From Chloroflexota bacterium (GTDB taxonomy: Bacteria > Chloroflexota > Anaerolineae > Caldilineales > Caldilineaceae), in contig JAPLGZ010000242.1 of assembly GCA_026389895.1 (NCBI GenBank), forward strand, positions 1-40,667: a DNA stretch of 40,667 nt, read 5' to 3'. Both the position numbers and the translations under genes were made by a program. This document shows, one piece after another, positions 7,963 through 16,575 of this stretch; positions within the stretch are counted from its first letter, which is position 1, and each line of letters starts with the position of its first letter. Under the pieces are notes generated by a model. It made no database searches. It saw nothing but the letters and a program-made list of their open reading frames with translations, and was not told the origin of the DNA.

Positions 7963-9855
7963 TTAACTTTGAATTTCCTCAATGGGCACCGGCAATCCGG
8001 CATTGCGCATCACTTTAAGCGCATTCGTGGTGGGGCAAGGCCCGGGATGCAGCCGGTAATCAAAGGTCATGGTGCCATCCACCAGGTCGTCACGGAAATG
8101 ATAGTTGGTAATCGCCAGCATTTCGTCGGCCAGTTTCACCAACTCTAAATCGTGTGTCGAAATTAAACCTGTGCCATGTTTGTTGACCAAAGCACGGATA
8201 TACGCTCGGCTTCCGCTCAGTCGTTCGCGGTTATTTGTGCCGCGGAAAATCTCGTCAATACAGAAAAAGAGCGGCAGGGCATCAATTTCTTCCAAGGCAT
8301 CGAGTAAAGCTTTTAACCGTTGAACTTCGGCATAAAAATAAGAGACGCCCTTGGTCACTGAATCGTTAATTTTAATGCAGGTAAAGAGCCGGAAGAGTTC
8401 GCTGTCAAGCGATCTGGCATCCACCACACCACCAGCATAAGCCAACGCTAAATTCATGCCAAGCGCTCGCAGAAAGGTGCTTTTGCCCGCCATATTCGAA
8501 CCGGTGATAATGGCCACTTCGCCCAAGCGCTTGATCGCAAAGTCATTGCACACTTTTTGTGCGTCAGGGAGTAGTGGATGACCTAAGCCTTGCACCCTGA
8601 AAATGGCATTGCCAGAAAGCGCATCTTGCGCCCGCAGCAGAGGGAACGTATAGGTTGGATTTAAATAGGCTAGATTGGCCAGTGAACTCAGGGCTTCCAC
8701 CTCGAACCAGGCATCTAGCCAGGCGGGTACATGTTTGGCTGCCCTGGTTTTATAGTTGTGCAAGAGGTAGGCAAACGTGAAATTCCAAGGAATGACCAGA
8801 TTAAGGAGCAAAGCCAAGATGGGATTGCCCTGCAGACCGATGGCTGTCACGAGCCAGCGGATTCGGCGCAAATAGGTGGACGGCCGCTGGCCTTGTTCCC
8901 AAATGGGCGCACATCGGGCGCGCAACTCTGGCGTCTGGCGATACGAAAAGATTTCGAGCTGGTGCAAGATGGCGACAAGTTGCTCGACTGCTTCCTGCAC
9001 GGCTGTGGCGGTCTGGAAGACCTCGCTTGTTTCACGCACCTTCAACAGTTGCAAGCCCATATAAGGAATAAAGGTAAAGAGCCATAGTGGTCCGATCCAT
9101 CCGAGTTGATTCATCCCCCACAGCCCAATGTTCAAAATTGCCAGAACAATAAAGAGCAGTAACCAGCGACCGAGTGAGCTTTGGTTCTGTTCTGCCTGAA
9201 ACCAGGCTACCAAGGGTTGGGTATCCCAACGGCCAACCTGACGTGTGGAAAACTGCGCATTCAGGGTTAGCTTGTCGCGAAAAAGCGCTAGTGGGATCAT
9301 CTCGCGGACAATCCCCTGGCGTTGAAGTAGGGCGCTGAGCGGCGGCGTTGGGGCTGTTAACCATTGATAGAGGCGTTGGCTGCCGGCCACGGATACCGCG
9401 CGATCCAACAATTGATGGAGCGAATAACTACCGGCCAGATCCAAATCAACGGCAAACGGGTGGTTTGGATCTGGTGTGATTGGCAAGGCTGGCGGAATTT
9501 GCGCCCACTCGAGCTGGGCGCGCGCAAGTTGGGTCTGTTTGATCTGTTGCCAGATCGTAAAGCGTGTGATCATGCGCTCTAGTTGGCGGTGGCGATAGAC
9601 AACCAGACCAAAAAGCACGATGGACAGGACCAGTATACCCCAAAATAACCATAGATTGCTGAGAAAGAGCACCCCGCCGCTCAAGGCTATCCCGCCCACA
9701 AACGTTATGACGCGTAGCCAGGAATAGCGATTGCTGATGCCGTGCAGGCGCACCAATTGTTGCTGCAGCCGTTGGATCTGGCGCTGCAACGCCTTGAGCC
9801 GCCGAGCTTTCAAGTGCATTGGATCGAAGTCAGGCGTAGCGATCGGCATGGGCAT
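7963..9855 (-). CDS. Membrane-anchored MutS-like ATPase (MutS domain V only)
   Basis: A 630-aa protein whose C-terminal third is the MutS ATPase: Walker A TGSNMAGKST (~450-460), a Q-loop/D-loop region DSVTKGVSYFYAEVQRLK, Walker B FFCIDEIFRGTNNRE, and the switch His in ISTHDLELVKLAD. The mismatch-recognition and connector domains of MutS are absent. Instead the N-terminal half has a coiled coil (~20-40), a hydrophobic pair (~48-92), a second pair (~230-275) and another hydrophobic stretch (~345-365). This fits the membrane 'MutS-like' group of bacteria rather than MutS1 or MutS2, and its substrate is unknown. The start lies 3 bp after the rho stop codon, making it the last gene of the M20-rho-mutS-like operon. 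A role in canonical mismatch repair is unlikely without the missing domains. Confidence 0.88.
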   Translation of the reverse strand: MPMPIATPDFDPMHLKARRLKALQRQIQRLQQQLVRLHGISNRYSWLRVITFVGGIALSGGVLFLSNLWLFWGILVLSIVLFGLVVYRHRQLERMITRFTIWQQIKQTQLARAQLEWAQIPPALPITPDPNHPFAVDLDLAGSYSLHQLLDRAVSVAGSQRLYQWLTAPTPPLSALLQRQGIVREMIPLALFRDKLTLNAQFSTRQVGRWDTQPLVAWFQAEQNQSSLGRWLLLFIVLAILNIGLWGMNQLGWIGPLWLFTFIPYMGLQLLKVRETSEVFQTATAVQEAVEQLVAILHQLEIFSYRQTPELRARCAPIWEQGQRPSTYLRRIRWLVTAIGLQGNPILALLLNLVIPWNFTFAYLLHNYKTRAAKHVPAWLDAWFEVEALSSLANLAYLNPTYTFPLLRAQDALSGNAIFRVQGLGHPLLPDAQKVCNDFAIKRLGEVAIITGSNMAGKSTFLRALGMNLALAYAGGVVDARSLDSELFRLFTCIKINDSVTKGVSYFYAEVQRLKALLDALEEIDALPLFFCIDEIFRGTNNRERLSGSRAYIRALVNKHGTGLISTHDLELVKLADEMLAITNYHFRDDLVDGTMTFDYRLHPGPCPTTNALKVMRNAGLPVPIEEIQS

Positions 9856-9858
9856 GCG

Positions 9859-11088
9859 CTATTCACCCAGCCGAATACGGCGCAGCAACTCGTCGTTGTC
9901 CTTGGTCTGGCCAATCAACTTGAGGAGTCCATTCATGGCCTGTTTGGGTTTACCACTGGCCAACCAACGACGTAGTTTGGCCAAGCGTTTAATCTCATCG
10001 GGTGTGTAGAGTAAATCTTCATTGCGCGTACTGCTCGATAGCAAATTCATGGCTGGAAAGATGCGCGCTTCGGCCAGTTCTCGGTCTAGCACCAACTCAC
10101 TGTTGCCGGTGCCTTTGAACTCTTGGAAGATTAGATCGTCCATCCGTGAATTGGTCTCGATCAGCGCCGTGGCAATAATCGTAATCGAGCCACCCTTTTC
10201 GATGTTACGCGCCAGGCCAAAGAAGCGCCGCGGGATTTCCAATGCCCCCGCATCGACACCGCCAGACATCGTGCGGCGCGAGCCCGTGCCCTGCAAATTG
10301 TAGGCGCGCGCCATGCGGGTCAAACTATCCACCAAGACAACAATATTCCGCCCACATTCTAACTCGGCGCGGATATGGGCCATGGTTAACTCGACCAGGG
10401 CCACATGTTCTTGGAGCCCCTGATCGTTAGAACTGGCAAAGACCTCGGCTTGCACTGTGCGCCGGAAGTGGGTTACTTCTTCGGGCCGTTCGTCAATCAA
10501 TAAGATAATAATGCGTGTTGCCGGATCGCCCACATGGATTGCGCGGGCGATCTGCTCGAGCAGAATGGTCTTGCCGGTCTTGGGCGGGGCAACCACGAGG
10601 CCGCGGGTGCCCTTGCCAATCGGCGCGATTAGATCCATCACCCGTAGGCTTGTTTCATTGGTGGCCGACAGATTAAAGCGTTCGTGCGGGCTGATGGCCA
10701 CCAGACTGGCAAAGGGTGTCCGCTGTTTGTACGCTTCTGGCGACAAGCCACAGATCGTTTCTACCGTGGCAAGCTCGGCACCCTGTTTACCGTGCGTTGT
10801 TGTCCCTGTAATCGTGGCCCCAGCGACGATCTTATATTGTTGGATTAATTTGGCCGGCACGGCGACATCGGCGGGCGTTGGTTGCAACGAGACCGTGGGA
10901 TCCCGCAGCACCCCGCCGCCTTTGCCTGCTAGTTGCAAAATGCCAGTAACCTGATTTTCAGGCGTGGCGGGTTGTGCGTCAGTAGCTTTCGGCCGCGCCG
11001 TAGCCTTTGCCGACCGTTTGCTGGGTGGCTTGGTTACCGACGTTGTGCGCCGGCGCGTGGTGGGCTTGCGAGGTGCGTCGTTGGTCAT
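9859..11088 (-). CDS. rho: Transcription termination factor Rho
   Basis: ATG 11088 is chosen because it overlaps the upstream peptidase stop as ATGA (11085-11088); an in-frame ATG at 11127 would extend it by 13 residues. The 409-aa product lacks the Rho_N helical bundle and instead starts with a basic Thr/Lys/Arg tail (PTTRRRTTSVTKPPSKR). The OB fold follows (GILQLAGKGGGVLRDP), then the RecA-like motor: Walker A APPKTGKT, Walker B IILLIDERPEEVT, Q-loop region GSRRTMSGGVDAGALEIP, and R-loop SRMDDLIFQEFKGTGN. The hexameric helicase releases RNA from polymerase. Oddly, the aromatic residues of the usual GFGFLR motif in the primary RNA site are Gly and Val here. The position between an M20 peptidase and a MutS-like ATPase is unusual. 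Confidence 0.95.
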   Translation of the reverse strand: MTNDAPRKPTTRRRTTSVTKPPSKRSAKATARPKATDAQPATPENQVTGILQLAGKGGGVLRDPTVSLQPTPADVAVPAKLIQQYKIVAGATITGTTTHGKQGAELATVETICGLSPEAYKQRTPFASLVAISPHERFNLSATNETSLRVMDLIAPIGKGTRGLVVAPPKTGKTILLEQIARAIHVGDPATRIIILLIDERPEEVTHFRRTVQAEVFASSNDQGLQEHVALVELTMAHIRAELECGRNIVVLVDSLTRMARAYNLQGTGSRRTMSGGVDAGALEIPRRFFGLARNIEKGGSITIIATALIETNSRMDDLIFQEFKGTGNSELVLDRELAEARIFPAMNLLSSSTRNEDLLYTPDEIKRLAKLRRWLASGKPKQAMNGLLKLIGQTKDNDELLRRIRLGE

Positions 11089-12476
11089 GAGGCCTTCGTT
11101 TGCGCCAATCGATGAAGTAACATGCAATATGCCTTTTGTCCTTTTTCAAAGCTGCTCAGGCGGAAAAATTCGTTGGGTGAATGCTGGCGTTCATCCGGCA
11201 GGGCAAACCCAAAATTAACCGTGTAGACGCCCAATACAGTGTGAAAGAGCGCACAGAAAGGGATGCTGCCGCCAGACCGTGCATAATAGGGCTCCATGCC
11301 ATAGAGTTCTAGATGTACATCCCGCGCCGCTTGGTTGCCGGGATGGTCGGCTGGCATGAGGTAAGGCGTCGAAGCGCTGGCACCGATATCTAGCGTAATC
11401 TGTACACCGGGCGGCGTATGTTGGGCGATATGCGCCTGCAACTTTTCGATGATCTTATTCGGCTCTTGATCCGCCACCAGTCGACAGGTGATCTTGGCGT
11501 GGGCTTGGCTGGGGATCACCGTCTTCGTGCCCGCGCCTTGGAAGCCACCCCAAATGCCGTTAAGCTCCAGCGTCGGGCGCGCCCAGGTTCTTTCGCGCGT
11601 GCTATAACCTGGTTCGCCAAAGAGATCGCTCAAACCCAACTGGGCCTTATAGTCATTTTCGTTGTAGGGAATCGTGGCAATTTGGGCGCGCTCTTCCGGG
11701 GTGAGGGCTCGTACATCGTCATAGAAGCCTTCCACCAAAATTTTGCCGTCAGGGGCGCGCATGGAATCAAGCAACCTGACCAGGGCGTGGATTGGGTTCT
11801 GGATGGCGCCACCTGCCATGCCTGAGTGCACATCGCGGTTTGGGCCCGTCACATTGATCTGCATCGCGCATAACCCGCGCAGCCCCACCGCCAATTCTGG
11901 CTCCGTTTCACTCCATTGACCACCGTCGGCACTAATAACCATATCACAGGCAAATTTGGCCTGATTGGCCTTGACAAACGGGGGCAGGGTAGGGCTGCCG
12001 ATCTCTTCCTGACCTTCTAAGAAGAATTTTATGTTGACCGGCAACTGGCCCTCACTTTTCAGCAACGCTTCGACCGCCAAAATTGGGACCAGCATGTTGC
12101 CTTTGTCATCGTTAGAGCCACGCGCGTAGACTTTCCCCTCTTTGAGCACCGGCTCAAAAGGTGGACTGTGCCACAGATCAACCGGATCAACTGGCTGCAC
12201 GTCAAAGTGACCATAGATCAAGATCGTGGGTTTGCCAGGCGCATGTAGCCAATCACCATACACAACCGGATGGCCAGGAAACTGATCGCCGGTCTCCATC
12301 ATCTCAATATTTTCGATGCCAGCGCGCTTCAGGCGTTGCATCACCCATTCGCCAGCTTTGCGCACATCTCCCACATTTTCGGGTAGACTGGAGATGCTGG
12401 GGATCCGTAAAAAATCGAACATCTCATCTAAAAAGAGTGGTTGATTTGTGTCGAGATATTGTTGCCAAGTACTCAT
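11085..12476 (-). CDS. M20 family metallopeptidase (dipeptidase)
   Basis: This 463-aa cytoplasmic di-zinc hydrolase of the M20/ArgE-DapE type has GHFDVQP (first metal His and Asp), ARGSNDDKG (bridging Asp), EGQEEIGS (catalytic Glu and metal Glu), SADGGQ (metal Asp) and a final ERQHSPNE (metal His). A lid or dimerisation domain lies between ~215 and 340 (NVTGPNRDVHSGMAGG). Length and motif order match the M20 dipeptidases that hydrolyse Xaa-Xaa dipeptides. SD GAGGAG lies about 6 nt before ATG 12476. Its stop overlaps the rho start, so rho expression is coupled to this gene. The true peptide substrate cannot be read from sequence. Confidence 0.93.
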   Translation of the reverse strand: MSTWQQYLDTNQPLFLDEMFDFLRIPSISSLPENVGDVRKAGEWVMQRLKRAGIENIEMMETGDQFPGHPVVYGDWLHAPGKPTILIYGHFDVQPVDPVDLWHSPPFEPVLKEGKVYARGSNDDKGNMLVPILAVEALLKSEGQLPVNIKFFLEGQEEIGSPTLPPFVKANQAKFACDMVISADGGQWSETEPELAVGLRGLCAMQINVTGPNRDVHSGMAGGAIQNPIHALVRLLDSMRAPDGKILVEGFYDDVRALTPEERAQIATIPYNENDYKAQLGLSDLFGEPGYSTRERTWARPTLELNGIWGGFQGAGTKTVIPSQAHAKITCRLVADQEPNKIIEKLQAHIAQHTPPGVQITLDIGASASTPYLMPADHPGNQAARDVHLELYGMEPYYARSGGSIPFCALFHTVLGVYTVNFGFALPDERQHSPNEFFRLSSFEKGQKAYCMLLHRLAQTKAS

Positions 12477-12493
12477 GCTCTCTCCTCAGTTGA

Positions 12494-12676
12494 TCTAAAT
12501 TTGTAACGCATGGTAAGTAGGGAAGATCGTTACAGAGAGGAAACGCTCACCCATTGAAAAGCCAAAACGTTTGCAGATGTTATTTCTCTGTCTGCTCTGT
12601 GCCTTCTTTGCGCGTCGTGCAACTGCTTATTTGCTCTCTACATAACATGCATCTGAAAATCACTTTAATTTTTGTC
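12494..12676. other. Leader/promoter region of the M20-rho-MutS-like operon
   Basis: This 183-bp A+T-rich spacer lies between the methyltransferase stop and the M20 peptidase, both on the minus strand. It should carry the operon promoter, but I see no convincing -35/-10 pair and no U-tracted hairpin for the upstream gene. Confidence 0.3.
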
Positions 12677-13471
12677 CTATAATTTTGTTGCGCGGGTGGC
12701 CATAAACGTGGCCATGAACTCGGCCAGTGCGGTGCCAGGCCAGTTATCTTCGTAGAACCCGGTGATCACAAAACCAGCCGCAATTTGTCCCCCAATCTGG
12801 TCTTCCAGCGTATGGCCAAATTCGAGCGGCTGTTCGTCATCGATATAAAGTTGGCGTTCGGCGGCGCTTAAACTCGTCAAGTCCGAGTAGGGCAACTTGT
12901 GTCGCACCTGAAGAATGCCTTCGTCGGCCAATGACTGATCAAAGATAAAGCTTGCTGGGTTGTAAAAGCCACTCATCAAACTTCCGCCCGACCGCAATAC
13001 TCGAAACGCTTCGCGCCAGACTGGCTGTACATCCGGCACAAATAGATTGGAACAAGGGTGGATGATCAGATCAAAGCTGGCGTCGGCAAAGGCCGTCAGG
13101 TTGGCCATATCACCTTGAACAAGCTTGATGGCCAGCGTCTCGCGTATCGCTACCAGGCGATCTTGCGCCAACTGCTGTGGTGAGTTATCGAAAACGGTTA
13201 CGTTGGCACCGGCCGCCGCTAAGATCGGCCCTTGCTGCCCGCCGCCTGAAGCTAGACAGAGCAAATCGAGCCCCGCCAACTTCGGAAACCAGCGCCGCGG
13301 TACTGCTTTGGTCGGGGTCAGCACGATTTGCCACTTGCCTCGGCGCGCTGCTGCAATCACTTCTGGTGTAACGGGTAAAGTCCATTCACTTTGGCGTTCA
13401 ACCGCTTTGTCCCAGGCGCGGCTATTATAGGCGCCAATCTCGCTTGTGGTGGCCAATGACCTGGCGTTCAT
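12677..13471 (-). CDS. Class I SAM-dependent methyltransferase
   Basis: A 264-aa Rossmann-fold methyltransferase. Motif I is [13 protein letters not shown], followed by the acidic end of strand 2 ([11 protein letters not shown]), motif II region VQGDMANL, motif [18 protein letters not shown], and [19 protein letters not shown]. The substrate is not evident. The ATG at 13471 overlaps the HAD stop as TAATG, so it is translationally coupled to the phosphatase; a GTG at 13480 in the same frame is an alternative start. Related UbiE/Tam-like methyltransferases of this length act on small molecules, but none is specifically indicated here. Confidence 0.88.
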   Translation of the reverse strand: MNARSLATTSEIGAYNSRAWDKAVERQSEWTLPVTPEVIAAARRGKWQIVLTPTKAVPRRWFPKLAGLDLLCLASGGGQQGPILAAAGANVTVFDNSPQQLAQDRLVAIRETLAIKLVQGDMANLTAFADASFDLIIHPCSNLFVPDVQPVWREAFRVLRSGGSLMSGFYNPASFIFDQSLADEGILQVRHKLPYSDLTSLSAAERQLYIDDEQPLEFGHTLEDQIGGQIAAGFVITGFYEDNWPGTALAEFMATFMATRATKL

Positions 13472-14145
13472 TAGAGCCACTCAGCCATTAATAGCGTACA
13501 TACATCGTGGAGGGAAGGGAACACGCGGTAGGCGCGCACCGCTACTGCCGCCGACGGTTGTTTGATATCGGGCACCATAATTGTGTGCATACCCGCGGTT
13601 GATGCCGCAATGACACCCGCTTCTGAATCTTCTAGTGCAATACAAGCCTGGGGCTCGATCCCCAATTTGTGGGCCGCCGCCAAGAAAATATCGGGCGCCG
13701 GTTTGCCATTCGGCACCTGATCGCCCGCCACAATATTTTGAAAACGATGATCAATGCCGCCGGCGCGCAAACTGAAAAGCGCCTTTGTATAGCCCGTTGA
13801 TGTAGCCACCGCGCGTGGAATCTTGTATTCGTCTAGTAGGTCAAGGAGTTCTGCCAAGCCAGGTTTGCAGAGAATCCCGTGCGTGGTGATATGATTTTCC
13901 CAGTGAAGCGAGCTAGTGGATTTAAACTGATCTAATGGAAAATCAGCCCCTTGATCGTCAAGGAGCAACTGGTAACAATCGTGGGCTGGCCGGCCAGTCG
14001 TCGAATGCAATAGCTCATCGCTCAGGTGGTAGCCAAGGGCCTGACCAGCACTGCGCCAAGCAATTTGATAGATTCGTTCGGTATCCAACATAAGTCCGTC
14101 CATATCAAAAATGACGGCGCCCAACTTGGTTGGCCTCGTATTCAT
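13471..14145 (-). CDS. HAD superfamily phosphatase (beta-phosphoglucomutase-like)
   Basis: A 224-aa hydrolase with all four HAD motifs: [14 protein letters not shown] (nucleophile Asp and acid/base Asp), II VATST, III NGKPAPD (Lys), and [10 protein letters not shown] (metal Asp). The helical C1 cap between motifs I and II (~20-85) places it in the subfamily of small phosphosugar/pseudouridine phosphatases (YniC/GS1-like). It dephosphorylates a small cytoplasmic phosphometabolite, but the substrate is not predictable. SD GAGGAA is 7-8 nt before ATG 14145. The 3' end overlaps the methyltransferase start, giving a two-gene operon. Confidence 0.92.
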   Translation of the reverse strand: MNTRPTKLGAVIFDMDGLMLDTERIYQIAWRSAGQALGYHLSDELLHSTTGRPAHDCYQLLLDDQGADFPLDQFKSTSSLHWENHITTHGILCKPGLAELLDLLDEYKIPRAVATSTGYTKALFSLRAGGIDHRFQNIVAGDQVPNGKPAPDIFLAAAHKLGIEPQACIALEDSEAGVIAASTAGMHTIMVPDIKQPSAAVAVRAYRVFPSLHDVCTLLMAEWL

Positions 14146-14641
14146 TCACATTCCTCATTAAAATATATGCGTAAACTGCCAATCACCGGTGTGCACGCTT
14201 TTGGGGTTTGCTATCATCTGCTTTTGCATCCATTTGATAAAGTCCTGGGCGCAAAGGCTACTGATGATAATCCGATTGATATTTAGAAATTATACCCTAT
14301 CTACGTAATTTGCTCTATACCGCACCGATAAAATTATACATAGATTTGGTTTTTTGCCACGGTTTTCAGTGAATGGTAGAAATAATGGAAATCTCGCAGG
14401 AAAGCGTGTGCTATCGGGTGCTTTGGAAATGGTCTGCAAAGCGTAATGCCCGTGATTAGAATTCCCGCTACACTGACAGACCCACGCAGGTAGGTTTTGC
14501 TAGAAACATGAGTGGCGCTTGTTGCGAATTTATTGTCAAAACAACCCAAAGTAAGCTGTTGACTGTAACACAGGTTGGCCGATTTAAGTAAATAGAAAAC
14601 CAAAGTGCCATTTTTATTTTTATTTTTCTTCATAAATGGAT
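14146..14641. other. Intergenic region between the divergent HAD and cold-shock units
   Basis: About 500 bp without a convincing gene. It must hold the minus-strand promoter for the HAD-methyltransferase pair, but no clear hexamers were found. The right end is rich in T-runs (14611-14630), directly upstream of the cold-shock promoter, where they could act as an UP element. A 115-aa minus-strand frame (14334-14681) has no recognisable domain and runs through that promoter, so it is not called. Confidence 0.4.
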
Positions 14642-14670
14642 TTGACATACTTACAATCATATGATAGAAT
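14642..14670 (+). promoter_or_regulatory. Strong sigma70 promoter upstream of the cold-shock gene
   Basis: TTGACA (14642-14647), 17-nt spacer, TAGAAT (14665-14670): a perfect -35 and a 5/6 -10 at ideal spacing. An A/T tract sits just upstream. The predicted start is near 14677, which leaves a leader of about 187 nt before the ATG at 14864. Confidence 0.75.
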
Positions 14671-14676
14671 CCTGCG

Positions 14677-14748
14677 TACAAGATGTTGTAAGTTCTGTCA
14701 CGAGTAATGCAAATTCAGCGACCAGACTCACAAGTCCGGTCGTTTTTT
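14677..14748 (+). ncRNA. Predicted short leader transcript or small RNA (~72 nt)
   Basis: Between the predicted start site and the U-tract at 14748 the transcript would begin with a small hairpin (TACAA/TTGTA, 14677-14690) and end in the terminator hairpin at 14719-14742. No SD-led ORF lies inside it. It would be either a stand-alone small RNA or the aborted product of an attenuated cold-shock mRNA. This is inferred from promoter and terminator geometry only. Confidence 0.4.
14719..14748 (+). terminator. Terminator-like hairpin inside the cold-shock leader
   Basis: CGACCAGACT (14719-14728) pairs with AGTCCGGTCG (14733-14742) with one A-C mismatch around a CACA loop, followed at once by six T residues (14743-14748). 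It lies downstream of the strong promoter and about 115 nt before the cold-shock ATG, the arrangement expected of an attenuator. Confidence 0.75.
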
Positions 14749-14863
14749 GTTCTTACTTGCGGTTGTTACTTTGTAACAGAACAAAAATTTTTGTTGGGAA
14801 CGACCACGTTTTGTACTTATATTTCGTCGCATGTATTACACAGGGAAAAGGAGTTTTCCAACC

Positions 14864-15079
14864 ATGAGTAACAGCCAAACACGTGGAACAGTCAAGTGGT
14901 TCAATGATCAGAAGGGCTTTGGGTTTATTACACCTGAAACCGGTGACAAGGATGTCTTTGTTCACCAGTCCGCCATCATCGCTACTGGCTTTCGCAGCTT
15001 GAGCGAAGGTGACCGCGTCGAGTTCAGCATTGAACAAGGACCCAAGGGTCCCGCCGCTGCCAACGTCAAGAAGATCTAA
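14864..15079 (+). CDS. csp: Cold-shock protein (CspA family)
   Basis: A 71-aa single cold-shock domain with [20 protein letters not shown] (strand 1 and RNP1, KGFGFI) and DVFVHQSAI (RNP2), then [21 protein letters not shown]. Members bind single-stranded RNA and DNA in the cytoplasm and act as RNA chaperones. ATG 14864 is taken because AAAAGGAG ends about 9 nt upstream; an in-frame ATG at 14831 lacks an SD. The long leader, with a strong promoter and internal terminator hairpin, suggests post-initiation control, as is common for csp genes, though the hairpin type here differs from the cspA thermoswitch of enteric bacteria. Confidence 0.96.
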   Translation: MSNSQTRGTVKWFNDQKGFGFITPETGDKDVFVHQSAIIATGFRSLSEGDRVEFSIEQGPKGPAAANVKKI

Positions 15080-15243
15080 CAACATCCCCACGATCTAACG
15101 TAAAGCGCTTATTCCGCTATCCGCGGACTATAATTTATCTGGCCCAGCTCCTTTGGGATTTTGCTGAGCCAGGCCTTTAGCTCGGGTAACTCAAAGTTCC
15201 AAGGGTGTAAGGTCGCTTATTGCGATCTGCTGGCTACAGGATA

Positions 15244-15282
15244 AAACGGGGGACATGCTGCTTTGGCTCGTGTCCCCCGTTT
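15244..15282. terminator. Bidirectional hairpin between the convergent csp and hydrolase genes
   Basis: AAACGGGGGACA (15244-15255) and TGTCCCCCGTTT (15271-15282) form a perfect 12-bp stem around a 15-nt loop. It sits between the plus-strand cold-shock gene and the minus-strand serine hydrolase. The A/T ends of the stem offer short U-runs in both directions, but there is no long U-tract. Confidence 0.65.
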
Positions 15283-15309
15283 GCTGATCTACATTACTAG
15301 TCTGCAACA

Positions 15310-16506
15310 CTAATCTACCAGTGCCTGATAGGTCAGCACCCGAAAATCCCGTACAAGCGGATAGGTGTCAGAAGGCATAAATTGCGCCATCAAAATGGCG
15401 ATCAGCTCTTCCTTCGGATCGATCCAAAAGGTTGTATTGGCCGCGCCACCCCAGGCATAAACCCCTTCTGAGCCCAAGATCTGATTCTGCGCCGGATCTA
15501 ACAAAATGCTATACCCTAGTCCAAAACCTTCTCCAGGTAGCAGTTTGTCACCAATGCCGATTGGCAATAACGTGATGGGCAAATGATTGGCTACCATTAA
15601 TTCAACCGTTTTGCGCCCCAGTAGACGCACCCCATCCAATTCACCTTTGTTAAGCATCATCTGACAAAAGCGCATATAATCTGTGGCTGTGGAGACCAAC
15701 CCACCCCCGCCAGATAAGTTATTCGGTTTGTGGAGAAATGCACTGGTTGTCGCCACATCTAGCGGCGTAAGTCCGCTTTCTGTCGTGGTATAAACAGTTG
15801 TAAACCGCTTAACTTCTGTCGAGGGCACAGAAAAATGTGTATCATTCATGCCTAATGGCTGGAAGATCTTTTCTGCAAAAAATTGATCGAGTGGCATACC
15901 CGCAATGATTTCGATTATGTGACCGAGTACATCCGTCGCTACACTGTAGCGCCAGCGCGTTCCCGGTTGATGCGCGAGTGGAATCGTGGCCAGGACTTGC
16001 ACCAATTCTGCCAAACTGCGCTTGCCACTTAATAGTTGCGCCTCGCGATAGAGCGCATCCACCGGTGTATCGTTAAACCAGCCATAACTCAACCCCGCCG
16101 TATGCGTCATGAGATCCCGAATCGTCATGGGGGAAGCTTGGGGCGCCAACTCCATGCCCGCAAAATTTTGTTGCACCCAGACTTTCGTCTCTTGAAAGGC
16201 AGGAATAAATTTTGCCACGGGGTCAGATAGCTGAAAGCGCCCCTCCTCATAAAGCAGCATCGCCGCCACCGTCGTGATCGGCTTGGTCATCGAGTAGATG
16301 CGAAAGAGACTGTCGACTTGCATCGGCTGATTCGTTTCGCGGTCTTGCAGGCCAATGGCTTCAAAATGGACCAATTGCCCGCGCCGTGCGATCAGGGTGA
16401 CAATCCCGGCAAACTTATTTTCGTCGATATACCGTTGCATCACGGGGCGAATACGCGCTAGGCGAGTCGCAGAGAGACCAACTTTTTCAGGCTTGATCAG
16501 TTTCAT
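15310..16506 (-). CDS. Serine hydrolase, beta-lactamase (class C/EstB-like) family
   Basis: A 398-aa protein with the SxxK nucleophile motif SMTK at ~72-75 (FRIYSMTKPITTVAAMLL), the second motif Tyr in RYSVATDVLG, and a third motif of the WGG type in YAWGGAANTTFWIDP. The YSN Asn of true beta-lactamases is Val here, and the KTG motif is replaced by WGG. Both features are typical of the EstB-like esterase branch, so ester hydrolysis is likelier than antibiotic resistance. No signal peptide is visible. SD AGGA lies 8-9 nt before ATG 16506. The SH3/TolB gene ends 69 bp upstream on the same strand, so the two could share a transcript. Confidence 0.9.
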   Translation of the reverse strand: MKLIKPEKVGLSATRLARIRPVMQRYIDENKFAGIVTLIARRGQLVHFEAIGLQDRETNQPMQVDSLFRIYSMTKPITTVAAMLLYEEGRFQLSDPVAKFIPAFQETKVWVQQNFAGMELAPQASPMTIRDLMTHTAGLSYGWFNDTPVDALYREAQLLSGKRSLAELVQVLATIPLAHQPGTRWRYSVATDVLGHIIEIIAGMPLDQFFAEKIFQPLGMNDTHFSVPSTEVKRFTTVYTTTESGLTPLDVATTSAFLHKPNNLSGGGGLVSTATDYMRFCQMMLNKGELDGVRLLGRKTVELMVANHLPITLLPIGIGDKLLPGEGFGLGYSILLDPAQNQILGSEGVYAWGGAANTTFWIDPKEELIAILMAQFMPSDTYPLVRDFRVLTYQALVD

Positions 16507-16575
16507 TAGGTATTCCTGGCTGGCACTAGACCATCTTCTACCTTACAGGGGAAGGCAGGAGGGGCGGTAATGCGC

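Noticed and set aside
9032-9364. 110-aa minus-strand frame overlapping the MutS-like gene
   Set aside because: Same-strand shadow in another frame; the MutS-like frame is continuous through it.
14334-14681. 115-aa minus-strand frame
   Set aside because: No recognised motif, unusual composition, no SD, and it overlaps the strong csp promoter and T-tract region.
15310-16506. Antibiotic-resistance beta-lactamase
   Set aside because: The second and third motifs (YSV, WGG) and lack of a signal peptide fit the EstB-like esterase branch better than a true class C beta-lactamase.
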